A DNA stretch of 64,000 nucleotides from Paucibacter sp. KBW04 (lineage in GTDB: Bacteria > Pseudomonadota > Gammaproteobacteria > Burkholderiales > Burkholderiaceae_C), in contig NZ_QAJN01000010.1 of NCBI RefSeq assembly GCF_003852425.1, positions 310,724 to 374,723 of the forward strand, in the 5' to 3' direction. How positions within the stretch are numbered: position 1 is the first letter of the stretch; every line of letters begins with the position of its first letter. Position numbers and translations under genes: made by a program. The notes under the pieces are model-generated. The model was not told where the DNA came from and searched no databases. It was given only the letters and a program-made list of their open reading frames with translations. Positions 8,446-16,457 of this stretch are shown piece after piece.

Positions 8446-10074
8446 TCAAAGCTGGGACTGGCGTTCCAGCCAGGCGGTGGACAGCAGCTTGCGATCGATC
8501 TTGCCGTTCGGGTTGCGCGGCAGCGGCCCGGCCTGGATCTCAAAACCGGCCGGCACCATATAGGCCGGCATGCGCTGGCGGCACTGAGCTTGCAAGGCCG
8601 CCAGATCGACGTCCTGCGCCCCTGCCGGCGGCGTGGCGATGATTTGGATGGCCTGGCCCAGCGTGGCATGTTCGACCCCAAAGGCCACGCATTCGCCGAC
8701 CAGCTGGGTGGCGTAAAGAATCTCTTCGACCTCGGTCGGGCTGACGCGGTAGCCCGAGGTTTTCATCATCTCGTCGCGCCGCCCGATGAAGTACAAAAAA
8801 CCCTCGGCATCGCGGCGCACATTGTCCCCAGAGAACACCGCGTACTCGGGCAGTTGCAAGCCCCCCTCGCGGCCGGGCGCGCCGGCGGGCAGCAGCTTGT
8901 AGCGCTCGGCCGTTTTCTCGGCATCATTCCAATAGCCCAGGCCCACCAGGGCACCGCGATGCACCAGCTCACCCGGCTCGTCGGGCTCACAGGGGCTGCC
9001 GTCTTCGCGCAACACCAGGATCTCGGCGTTAGGAATGGCCTTGCCGATGGAGTCGGGCCGACGGTCCACCTCCTCGGGCGGCAAATAGGTGGAGCGGAAG
9101 GCCTCGGTCAGGCCGTACATCAGAAAAGGCCGGGCCGCAGGCACTTTTTGGCGCAAAAGCCCCAAGGTTTCGCGCGGCATCCGCCCCCCGGTATTGGCGA
9201 AGTAGCGCAGGGTCTGCCCGATGGCGGCGGGCCATTCCAGCTGGCTGAGCTGGATGTAAAGCGGCGGCACAGCGGTCAGACCGGTGACGCCCTCCTTCTC
9301 CATCGCACGCAAGACGTCGCGCGGCAAAAGATAGTTCAGGAGCACCACCCGCGCGCCGACATGGAAGGCCGTGGTCAGCTGGCTGAAGCCCGCATCAAAA
9401 GACAGGGGCAAGGCCGCCAGCAAGGTGTCTTGCGCCGTGTTTTCCAGATAGGAGGCCACGCTCTTGGCGCCTGCCACCATATTGCGGTGCGACAGCACCA
9501 CCCCCTTGGGCCGGCCGGTGCTGCCCGAGGTGTAGAGGATGGCCACCATATCGCTGTCGATGACCCTGTGCCCCACCTGCGGCGGCGCGGCCAGAAAGCG
9601 ATCCCATAGCTGCAAGCTCAGGGACGCGGGCGGCACTATGGGCGCTTTGTCGCCCGTGATCAGCAGATGGCGCAAGGCCGGGCTTTGCGCCAGGCTGTTT
9701 TGCAGCGCGGCGAGGCGATCGGGCGAGGTCAGCAAGAGCTGCACATCGCAGTCGCGCAAGATGAAGCCGACCTGCTCCGGCTTGAGCAAGGGGTTGATGG
9801 GCACAAAGACACAGCCCGCCGCCGGCGCGCCAAAGCTGGCGATCACCGTCTCGAAGCGCTTCTCCAGATAGATGGCGACGCGCGCGCCACGCGGCAGGCC
9901 CAAGGCCATCAGGCCGGCGGCAAACCCTTGGATCGCGGCACCCAGCTGACCATAGCTCAGGCCCTGGGCGCCATAAGTCAGGGCCAGGGCTTCGGGCCGC
10001 AGCCGCGCCTGGCGCAGGGGCAGCTCGTGGAGAAGGGCTGAGTCGCTGAGGGCTTGCGTCGAGTTGGCTGTCAT
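8446..10074 (-). CDS. Acyl-CoA ligase (AMP-forming), exosortase A system-associated
   Basis: 542 aa from the ATG at 10074; the frame stays open further upstream, but the family begins with the HELPLRQARLRPEALAL stretch. It is an ANL-superfamily adenylating enzyme with P-loop AILYTSGSTGRPKGVVLSH, FLMYGLTEAFRSTYLPPEE in the middle, and a C-terminal lid with NGKIDRKLL. It activates a carboxylic acid, probably for transfer to the acyl carrier protein encoded divergently at 10373. This ligase, the decarboxylase, the ACP and two hydrolases are a recurrent set in exosortase A loci. No strong Shine-Dalgarno is visible before the chosen start. Confidence 0.87.
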   Translation of the reverse strand: MTANSTQALSDSALLHELPLRQARLRPEALALTYGAQGLSYGQLGAAIQGFAAGLMALGLPRGARVAIYLEKRFETVIASFGAPAAGCVFVPINPLLKPEQVGFILRDCDVQLLLTSPDRLAALQNSLAQSPALRHLLITGDKAPIVPPASLSLQLWDRFLAAPPQVGHRVIDSDMVAILYTSGSTGRPKGVVLSHRNMVAGAKSVASYLENTAQDTLLAALPLSFDAGFSQLTTAFHVGARVVLLNYLLPRDVLRAMEKEGVTGLTAVPPLYIQLSQLEWPAAIGQTLRYFANTGGRMPRETLGLLRQKVPAARPFLMYGLTEAFRSTYLPPEEVDRRPDSIGKAIPNAEILVLREDGSPCEPDEPGELVHRGALVGLGYWNDAEKTAERYKLLPAGAPGREGGLQLPEYAVFSGDNVRRDAEGFLYFIGRRDEMMKTSGYRVSPTEVEEILYATQLVGECVAFGVEHATLGQAIQIIATPPAGAQDVDLAALQAQCRQRMPAYMVPAGFEIQAGPLPRNPNGKIDRKLLSTAWLERQSQL

Positions 10075-10251
10075 GCGGCGGGTTTCTATCGGCTGGCTTC
10101 TTAGGTTTGAGGGCGCGGAGGCGCTCGCGGCGAGCCCCATGGAAAAGCGCCAAAAAGTATCGCATAGGGCGCCCGCGCCCCAGGCGCTTTGTAGCCAGGA
10201 GGGAAGGCCTGCGCACCGGGGGCCATTTGAGCGTTAAAAAATCACCGCCGC

Positions 10252-10272
10252 AGGCCCCGGATCGGGGGGCTT
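10252..10272. repeat. G/C-run inverted repeat (box 1), ligase/ACP intergenic region
   Basis: AGGCCCC (10252-10258) and GGGGCTT (10266-10272) form a near-perfect inverted repeat in the 298-bp divergent region. Its right arm GGGGGGCTT is also found in the repeat upstream of the sugar transferase at 56 kb. See the findings for the family of four sites. Confidence 0.4.
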
Positions 10273-10284
10273 GCCAGAGGAGAA

Positions 10285-10407
10285 ATGAAAAATGTCGCAT
10301 GTAAGATGCGGCGTCGTTCAACAAGCCCTTCCACCCGATATTTAGCCCATGTCCCCGGGCCTCTTTGCATCCATGACTACCGAAAAGCACGTTCTGCGCA
10401 TTCTTGA
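10285..10407 (+). CDS. Possible 40-aa leader ORF overlapping the ACP start
   Basis: AGAGGAG at 10276-10282 is the strongest Shine-Dalgarno in this region and sits 2-4 nt before the ATG at 10285. The peptide (MKNVACKMRRRSTSPSTR...) is basic and ends at a TGA inside the ACP gene in a different frame. The ACP itself has no recognisable ribosome binding site, so translation of this ORF could deliver ribosomes to it. No family is recognised and the coding signal is weak. Confidence 0.25.
   Translation: MKNVACKMRRRSTSPSTRYLAHVPGPLCIHDYRKARSAHS
10296..10310. promoter_or_regulatory. Inverted repeat CGCAT-N5-ATGCG upstream of ACP gene
   Basis: A perfect 5-bp inverted repeat with a 5-nt spacer, 63 nt before the ACP ATG. 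It is compatible with a small operator or hairpin; short enough to occur by chance. Confidence 0.25.
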
Positions 10408-10621
10408 AGAAGTTCTCAGCCTGGGCGGACGCAGCGCATCTTTCGACCGTGACACCCAATTGCTGGGCGCCCTGCCCGAGTTGGATTCGATGGCCGTGGT
10501 CAGCCTGCTGACCGCCTTGGAGGAGCAGCTGGGCATTGTGGTGGCCGACGATGAGATCGAGGGCGCGACCTTCGCCACCGTGGGCTCGCTGAGCGACTTT
10601 GTCGCGGCCAAACTGGCCTGA
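10373..10621 (+). CDS. Acyl carrier protein, exosortase locus type
   Basis: 82 aa from the ATG at 10373; an in-frame ATG at 10349 would add 8 residues, and neither has a clear ribosome binding site. It is a four-helix acyl carrier protein with the phosphopantetheine attachment site LPELDSMAVVSLL (Ser in DSM) and acidic helices. It probably receives the acyl-AMP product of the divergent ligase. It is the first gene of a plus-strand series of 11 genes with short gaps or overlaps. Confidence 0.85.
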   Translation: MTTEKHVLRILEEVLSLGGRSASFDRDTQLLGALPELDSMAVVSLLTALEEQLGIVVADDEIEGATFATVGSLSDFVAAKLA

Positions 10622-10651
10622 CCCAAGGCCTACCCGCCCAGCGCGCCCGGC

Positions 10652-11500
10652 ATGAGCGAACCCCAGGTCTTCTTTCTCGACTCCAGCCAGGGCCCGGGCC
10701 AGCGTTTTTGCATTTTTCACCCGGCCGATCCGCGCTCCGGGCCTGAGCGCGGCCGGGTCTTGCACATCCATCCCTTCGCCGAAGAGATGAACAAGTCCCG
10801 CCGCATGGCCGCCTTGCAAGCACGCCAGATGGCGGCAGCGGGTTTTGCCGTGTTGCAGATCGACCTGTTTGGCTGTGGCGACAGCGCCGGCGATTTTGGC
10901 GAGGCGGGCTGGCAGGATTGGCTGGCCGATCTGCGGCAAGCCAAGTCCTGTTTGGACAGCAAATGCGGCGGCGCCTCCCCGCTCTGGCTCTGGGGCCAAA
11001 GGGTCGGCTGCCTGCTCGCCAGCGAGTTGGCGCAGCAGATGGGTGACGAAGCCTGCAACTTTCTGTTCTGGCAGCCCCCCGCCAATGGGCGCCTGCTTTT
11101 GCAGCAATTCCTGCGCCTCAAGCTCGCCGGCAGCCTGCTGGAAGGCAATGCCGCCGCCGCCATGGAGGCCTTGAAGGCCCAGATGGCGGCCGGCGAGGTG
11201 GTGGAAATTGCCGGTTATGGCCTCTCACCCGCCTTGGCCGCTGGCCTTGAAAAAGCCACGCTGACGCCGCCCGCTGGTGGCAGTGGCCGAGCCTTGTTCT
11301 TCGAGTTGGCCAGCCAAGCGGGCGATGAAGTCTCGCCCGCTTTGGCAAGCAGCGCCCAGCGCTGGCAGGCCGCCGGCCTGCGGGTGCAGACCCAAAGAAT
11401 TCAGGGCCCCTCGTTTTGGCAGACCAGCGAGATCGAGGATGCGCCCGCCCTGCTGAGCGCCAGCTTGCAAGCCCTGCTCATGGAAGGCGCGCCCGCATGA
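10652..11500 (+). CDS. Hydrolase 2, exosortase A system-associated (alpha/beta fold)
   Basis: 282 aa, cytoplasmic alpha/beta-hydrolase. The region VLHIHPFAEEMNKSRRMAALQAR is the signature of the exosortase-associated hydrolase 2 family, followed by LQIDLFGCGDSAGDF. The nucleophile region (LWLWGQRVGCLLAS) has no canonical GxSxG, so catalysis may be altered in this member. It starts 30 nt after the ACP gene and overlaps hydrolase 1 by 4 nt (ATGA). It may act on acyl-ACP or acyl-CoA from the neighbouring ligase; this is inference from context. Confidence 0.82.
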   Translation: MSEPQVFFLDSSQGPGQRFCIFHPADPRSGPERGRVLHIHPFAEEMNKSRRMAALQARQMAAAGFAVLQIDLFGCGDSAGDFGEAGWQDWLADLRQAKSCLDSKCGGASPLWLWGQRVGCLLASELAQQMGDEACNFLFWQPPANGRLLLQQFLRLKLAGSLLEGNAAAAMEALKAQMAAGEVVEIAGYGLSPALAAGLEKATLTPPAGGSGRALFFELASQAGDEVSPALASSAQRWQAAGLRVQTQRIQGPSFWQTSEIEDAPALLSASLQALLMEGAPA

Positions 11501-12402
11501 GCCAGCCCTGCGCCTACCGCGACCGCGCCTTGCTGATCCCTTGCCAGGGCGAGCGCATGCTGGCCGTACTCAGTGAACCGGCAGAGCTAACTGCCGGAAA
11601 CATCGGGATTCTGGTTATCGTGGGTGGGCCGCAGTACCGTGCAGGCAGCCACCGCCAGTTCACGCTGCTGGGCCGGGCCCTGGCCAGCCAAGGCGTGCCC
11701 AGCTTGCGGCTGGACTATCGCGGCATGGGCGACGCCGAGGGTGACAAACGCGATTTCGAGGCAGTGAGCGAGGATGTGGGCGCGGCCATCGACGCCTTCG
11801 TCCAGGCCGCGGGTGTCGAGGGCGTGGTGCTGTGGGGCCTGTGCGATGGCGCCTCGGCCGCCCTGCTCTACTGCGAGGCGCGCCAAGACCCGCGGGTGCG
11901 CGGTCTATGCCTGCTCAACCCCTGGGCGCGCTCCGACAACAGCCTTGCCAAAACCCAGCTTAAGCACTATTACTGGCAACGCCTGAGCCAGCCCGAGTTC
12001 TGGAAAAAGCTGCTGGGCGGCGGTGTCGGCCGCAAGGCCATCCAGGACTTGCTGGCCAATGCCCGGGCGGCCTTGGGCGTGGGCCGGCCCGCGCCAGAGC
12101 AAGCCCAAGCCGCCCCCCAAAGGGACAAGCGCCCCTACCAGCAGCACATGGCCAAGGCCTGGCGCGAATTCGCCGGACCCATCCAGCTGATCATCAGCGG
12201 CAATGATTTGACGGCCAAAGAATTCCTGGATCACGCGGGCTCAGACCCGCATTGGCGTGGCCTGTTGGGCCAGAGCAAGGTACAAAGAGTGGACCTGCCG
12301 ACGGCCGACCACACTTTTTCCCATCGAGCGGCCAGCGTGGCGGTGCAAGAGCACACCCTGGCCTTTGTTCGTCGCACCCATTCCTTTGAGCGAGGCAAGT
12401 GA
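11497..12402 (+). CDS. Hydrolase 1, exosortase A system-associated (alpha/beta fold)
   Basis: 301 aa, starting at the ATG that overlaps the stop of hydrolase 2; the frame is open upstream but that part is the overlapping shadow. The signature is IVVGGPQYRAGSHRQFTLLGRALA followed by LRLDYRGMGDAEGD. The elbow reads LWGLCDGASAALLY, a GxCxG nucleophile rather than GxSxG, seen in this family. Asp and His late in the sequence (DHTFSH) complete a plausible triad. The physiological substrate is unknown. Confidence 0.84.
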   Translation: MSQPCAYRDRALLIPCQGERMLAVLSEPAELTAGNIGILVIVGGPQYRAGSHRQFTLLGRALASQGVPSLRLDYRGMGDAEGDKRDFEAVSEDVGAAIDAFVQAAGVEGVVLWGLCDGASAALLYCEARQDPRVRGLCLLNPWARSDNSLAKTQLKHYYWQRLSQPEFWKKLLGGGVGRKAIQDLLANARAALGVGRPAPEQAQAAPQRDKRPYQQHMAKAWREFAGPIQLIISGNDLTAKEFLDHAGSDPHWRGLLGQSKVQRVDLPTADHTFSHRAASVAVQEHTLAFVRRTHSFERGK

Positions 12403-12412
12403 ATTGAAAAGC

Positions 12413-13213
12413 ATGCGAACTTTGTCCTCGGCCCTGCCACTGCTGCTGGGTCTGTGCGCCGCCCTGCCTGCGGCCGCACAGTCCCGTGAAAACAATGCCT
12501 GTGGGCCGCTCAAAGGCAGCCACTACGGTCCCTACGACTATCGCTCCGACCACCAGAAGCAGTCCTCCTCCGACCCCATGCCGCATGCGGAGAAGCGTGA
12601 ACTGGTGGAGCATGCCCACTTCACCGCGCGGGTCGAAAACCTGATCGGCGCGCAATCGGGCGGCATGATAGGCCCGCCGGGGCCGGATCTGTCCTACACC
12701 TTGCGCGCCTTCCCCAACAACCATCGTGCCCTGGTGTCGGTGATCCGTTACGGCGAGAAGTTCAAGACCGAAACCCCGCCCGGCCTGCAGTACCCGGTGG
12801 AATGCTATTTCGAGCGCGCCATCCGCTTTGCGTCCGACGACGTAATCGTGCGCATCATCTACTCGACCTATTTGACGAAGAAGGGCCGCAACGCCGATGC
12901 CGTCAAGCAGTTGCAGGTGTCCAGCGATCTGGCGGGGGACAACCCCTTCACCCATTTCAATATTGGCCTGGCCTACTTTGATCTGAAAGAGTATGCGGCC
13001 GCCTTGCAAAGCGCCCACCGCGCCCTGGCCCTGGGCTTTGAGCGCGCCGATCTGAAGGAGAAACTCAAAAGCGCGGGTCAGTGGCAAGAGCCGCAGCCGG
13101 TGGATCCTGCGGCATCTGCAGCATCTGCTGCTTCAGTGGACCCCGCGGCTTCAGCGGCATCCGCAAATTCGGCCAGCCCTGCAGCCTCAGCAACAAGCCA
13201 GGACAAGCCTTGA
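12413..13213 (+). CDS. Secreted TPR-like protein with Ala/Ser-rich tail
   Basis: 266 aa. Residues 1-22 are a signal peptide (ALPLLLGLCAALPAAAQS). The middle contains helical tetratricopeptide-like segments: IIYSTYLTKKGRNADAVKQL, then FNIGLAYFDLKEYAAALQSA and HRALALGFERADL. The last 40 residues or so are almost only Ala, Ser and Pro, with the unit VDPAASAASA repeated. Its start lies 10 nt after hydrolase 1, and its stop overlaps the TTG start of the aminotransferase. It is probably a periplasmic or outer-membrane scaffold of the polysaccharide system; the exact family is not recognised. Confidence 0.65.
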   Translation: MRTLSSALPLLLGLCAALPAAAQSRENNACGPLKGSHYGPYDYRSDHQKQSSSDPMPHAEKRELVEHAHFTARVENLIGAQSGGMIGPPGPDLSYTLRAFPNNHRALVSVIRYGEKFKTETPPGLQYPVECYFERAIRFASDDVIVRIIYSTYLTKKGRNADAVKQLQVSSDLAGDNPFTHFNIGLAYFDLKEYAAALQSAHRALALGFERADLKEKLKSAGQWQEPQPVDPAASAASAASVDPAASAASANSASPAASATSQDKP

Positions 13214-14439
13214 GTCGTCCCGCCACCGCCGCCATCCCACGCCTGCCGGTTCTGGACTGGCGCACTTTCACGGGCGCCAAGCATTCCAGCACGCCCTGCC
13301 TGCTGGACCTGCCCCGGGCTCAGCTGACGCATAGCGGCCGTGCCAGCATCTTGCTGGCGCTGGAAATGCTGGGCGTCGGCCAGGGCGACCGGGTGCTGGT
13401 GCCCACCTATCACTGCCCCACCATGATCGCGCCGGTGACGCAGCGCGGGGCACAAGCCCTGTTCTACCCCTTGCGCGCCGACGGCTCGCCGGATCTGGAC
13501 TGGATCGCCAGCCAGAACCTCGATGGTGTGCGCGCCATCTTGGCCGCGCATTTCTTCGGCATCCCCCAGCATCTGGCGCCGCTGCGCGCCTGGTGCGATC
13601 AGCGCGGCATCCGCTTGATCGAAGATTGCGCTCACGCCTTGTTCGGCGTCTCGGACGGCAAGCCCGTGGGCAGCTGGGGTGATCTGGCCATCGCCAGCCT
13701 GACCAAATTTTTGCCCGTGCCCGAGGGCGGCTGCCTGATCAATAACCGCCTGCCCGGCCAGGCCTTCCCCAGCCTCAGCAGCCCCGGCATCAAGAGCCAG
13801 CTCAAAGCGGCGTTTGACATCATCCACGTCGGTGTCAACCACGGCCGGCTCAAGGGTCTGAACCGCCCTTTCAGCGGCCTGCTCAGCCTTTTGCAGCGCT
13901 TCAAGCGTCGCGGTGAGGCGGTGGCTCTGCAGCCATCTCAGGCCCAAATCGCCGCGAACGAAGCAGACGTACCGGACGACTACGCCGAGAGCTTTGACAT
14001 CGATCTGGGCCAATCCCACCGCGCCCTTACCGCGGCCAGCCGCTGCATGGCGCAATACGCGCCGCGCGAACGCATCGTCGAAGGGCGGCGCCAGCAATAC
14101 CGATTCTTCGCCCAGGCCTTTGCGAGCAGCCCAGGCTTCAAGCCGCTGATGCCGCAACTGCCCGAGCATTGCGCGCCCTATGTTTTCCCGCTTTGGGTGG
14201 ACCATCCCGACCCAGGCTATTTTGAGTTGCGCCGCTTGGGCCTGCCCGTCTCCCGCTGGGACAGGCTGTGGCCTGAGGTCAGCGAGATTGCCGGCGACCA
14301 CGGCCAGGCATGGTCACACCACATCTTGCAGCTGGCCTGCCACCAGGACCTGAGCCCAACCGAGTTGCAGCGCATGGTCGCCCTGGTCCAGGACGTTTAT
14401 TCCCCCACCACAAAAACGACAAACAAGGGCGCAGCATGA
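13210..14439 (+). CDS. DegT/DnrJ/EryC1/StrS-family PLP aminotransferase
   Basis: 409 aa from a TTG at 13210 that overlaps the preceding TGA (TTGA). The open frame extends 43 codons further back but there covers the low-complexity tail of the previous gene. Features are RASILLALEMLGVGQGDRVLVPTYHCPTM (cofactor cleft), LIEDCAHALFGV (Asp to pyridine N), and SLTKFLPVPEGG with the Schiff-base Lys166. The family transaminates nucleotide-linked keto-sugars, so it likely makes an amino sugar for the polysaccharide, to be acylated by the next gene. It ends with an ATGA overlap. Confidence 0.82.
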   Translation: MSRPATAAIPRLPVLDWRTFTGAKHSSTPCLLDLPRAQLTHSGRASILLALEMLGVGQGDRVLVPTYHCPTMIAPVTQRGAQALFYPLRADGSPDLDWIASQNLDGVRAILAAHFFGIPQHLAPLRAWCDQRGIRLIEDCAHALFGVSDGKPVGSWGDLAIASLTKFLPVPEGGCLINNRLPGQAFPSLSSPGIKSQLKAAFDIIHVGVNHGRLKGLNRPFSGLLSLLQRFKRRGEAVALQPSQAQIAANEADVPDDYAESFDIDLGQSHRALTAASRCMAQYAPRERIVEGRRQQYRFFAQAFASSPGFKPLMPQLPEHCAPYVFPLWVDHPDPGYFELRRLGLPVSRWDRLWPEVSEIAGDHGQAWSHHILQLACHQDLSPTELQRMVALVQDVYSPTTKTTNKGAA

Positions 14440-15458
14440 CTTGGTCTGTTCATCCCATCCAGGCTTTTGCGGAACACAGCAAGGCCTGGGACACCCTGGC
14501 CCAGGGCCGTGTCGGTGCACCTTTTTTGCAGTCGGCTTTTCTTCAGCCAGCCCTCACCGCCTTTGGCCGCGGCGACGAGTTGCTCTGCCTCTACCAGAGC
14601 CAAGGTCAGCTGCGAATGGCCATGATTGTGGGCAAGCAAGCCAAGGGCATGTGGCAGACCTTTCAGCCCTCGCAGCTGCCCCTGGGCGCCTTCATCAGCG
14701 ATGGCACGGTCGATATCGCCGCCGCCAGCGCAAGCCTTTGGGCCAAGCTGCCCGGCCTGACGCTGGGCCTGGGCCTGACTCAGCTAGACCCCAATTTCGA
14801 CGGCCGCCCGGCCGACTCGGGCCTGCTGCAAAGCAAGGACTACATCCAGACCGCCTGGGTCGATATCGCCGGCCCCTTCGATGCCTACTGGGAAGCGCGC
14901 GGCAAGAACCTCAAGCAAAACACCCGCAAGCAACGCAACAAGCTGCAGAGCGAGGGCATTGAGCCGCGCCTGGAATGCCTGCAGGCCATGGCCGAGATGG
15001 GGCCAGCGATCGAGCAATACGGCCGGCTGGAGAGCGCCGGCTGGAAAACCGCCGACGGCACGGCCATCCACCCCGACAACGAGCAAGGGCGCTTCTACCG
15101 CCAGATGCTGGAGAACTTCGCGGCCCAGGGTCGGGCGAGGGTGTACCAATACTGGTTCGGCGACAAGGTCGTGGCCATGGACCTGTGCATCGAAGACGAG
15201 AGCGTCATCGTCATCCTCAAGACCACCTACGATGAGTCCTACAAAGCGGTGTCCCCCTCGACCCTGATGCGGCAAACCGAGTTTCAGCAATTGTTCGAGG
15301 AGCAAAAACTCAGCCGCATCGAGTTCTACGGCAAGGTGATGGAGTGGCACACACGCTGGACCGACACCCAGCGCGGGCTCTACCACGCCAATCTGTTCCG
15401 CTTTGGCCTGATCCCAAAGCTCTTGGCGCTCAAGGCCCAACTCAACAAGAAAAGTTGA
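14436..15458 (+). CDS. GNAT/BioF2-like (FemAB-type) acyltransferase
   Basis: 340 aa, starting at the ATG overlapping the aminotransferase stop. The region SKDYIQTAWVDIAGPFDAYW, then KNLKQNTRKQRNKLQSEG, and the C-terminal AMDLCIEDESVIVILKTTYDESYKAVSPSTLM are typical of the Acetyltransf_6 (BioF2-like) group. It probably N-acylates the amino sugar formed by the adjacent aminotransferase, as in many capsule and exopolysaccharide clusters. Cytoplasmic, with no signal peptide. Confidence 0.78.
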   Translation: MTWSVHPIQAFAEHSKAWDTLAQGRVGAPFLQSAFLQPALTAFGRGDELLCLYQSQGQLRMAMIVGKQAKGMWQTFQPSQLPLGAFISDGTVDIAAASASLWAKLPGLTLGLGLTQLDPNFDGRPADSGLLQSKDYIQTAWVDIAGPFDAYWEARGKNLKQNTRKQRNKLQSEGIEPRLECLQAMAEMGPAIEQYGRLESAGWKTADGTAIHPDNEQGRFYRQMLENFAAQGRARVYQYWFGDKVVAMDLCIEDESVIVILKTTYDESYKAVSPSTLMRQTEFQQLFEEQKLSRIEFYGKVMEWHTRWTDTQRGLYHANLFRFGLIPKLLALKAQLNKKS

Positions 15459-15467
15459 TCTCAGTCC

Positions 15468-16457
15468 ATGAACACAAGTCCCAAGATCGCCGTCATCATC
15501 CCCTTCTTCCAAAGGGAGGCTGGCATTCTCGATCGCTCGCTGAGCTCCATCCTGGCGCAGGGCTATCCGGCTGATTCGATCTATGTGCTGGTGGTGGATG
15601 ACGGCTCACCCATACCGGCCGAGCAGGAGCTGGCCAACAACCCCATCAGCCAAAAGCTGCGGGTTCGGGTGATCAAGCAGGCCAATGCCGGCCCGAATGA
15701 GGCGCGCAACACCGGCCTGGCCCATCTGGAGCCCGGCACCGATCTGGTGGCTTACCTTGACTCCGACGACGAGTGGATAGGCTCGCATCTGCAGCGCGCC
15801 GTGCTGGCCCTGGGCTCGGGCGGCGGCAATGCCTATTTCGCCAATCTCTACCATCTGGGCGATACCACCAACGAGTTCGACAAGGCCAAACGCGTCAAGC
15901 ACGCGGATCACAGCCCCTTGAACGGCGACCCCAGCCTGCGCGTCTACCAAGGCGATATGGTGCATCAGATCGCCACGGCCAACATCATCTTCATGCCCTC
16001 GCTGGTGATCTCGGTGGCGCAGCTGGGCAAGGCGCGCTTTCCGCAGGCGCACCGGCATGGTGGCGGCGACTATCTCTACTGGATGGACCTGATCAGCCAC
16101 GGCGCCAGCTTTGTCTACTCCACCGAGGCCGAGGTCCGCTGCGGCCGCGGCATCAATATGTGGTACGGCAGCGGCTGGGGCACGGACGGCTTGGCCATGC
16201 GCATCGTGGACGAGGCGCGGTTTCGCCGCAAGGTGCTGCAGAACTACGCCCGTGCCGAGCGCACCAAAGAAAGTCTGCGCGCCCGGCTTGCGGAGTTGCA
16301 AGCCAGCATGGTCCAGGACGTGCTGCACCGCTTGCGCGCCCGCAAGCCAGTGAACTGGCAGACGGTCAAGATGTTCTTCCGTGAGAACCCGCCCAATGGC
16401 GCCATGCTGAGTCATTTGTTCAGCGCCCTCAAGGCCAAGTTCGGCGGAGCTCGATGA
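15468..16457 (+). CDS. Glycosyltransferase family 2
   Basis: 329 aa. It has a GT-A fold with IAVIIPFFQREAGILDRSLSSI at the N-terminus, VVDDGS (first metal/nucleotide Asp), NAGPNEARNTGL, and the DXD-type AYLDSDDEWIG. The C-terminal third is basic, with predicted amphipathic helices near the end (FFRENPPNGAMLSHLF). It adds one sugar of the repeat unit at the inner membrane. Stop and start overlap the flippase gene by 4 nt. Confidence 0.86.
   Translation: MNTSPKIAVIIPFFQREAGILDRSLSSILAQGYPADSIYVLVVDDGSPIPAEQELANNPISQKLRVRVIKQANAGPNEARNTGLAHLEPGTDLVAYLDSDDEWIGSHLQRAVLALGSGGGNAYFANLYHLGDTTNEFDKAKRVKHADHSPLNGDPSLRVYQGDMVHQIATANIIFMPSLVISVAQLGKARFPQAHRHGGGDYLYWMDLISHGASFVYSTEAEVRCGRGINMWYGSGWGTDGLAMRIVDEARFRRKVLQNYARAERTKESLRARLAELQASMVQDVLHRLRARKPVNWQTVKMFFRENPPNGAMLSHLFSALKAKFGGAR

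Noticed and set aside
9395-11107. A 570-codon minus-strand frame across the ligase/ACP intergenic region
   Set aside because: It is antisense to ACP and hydrolase 2 and in a shifted frame over the ligase; both real genes have clear motifs.
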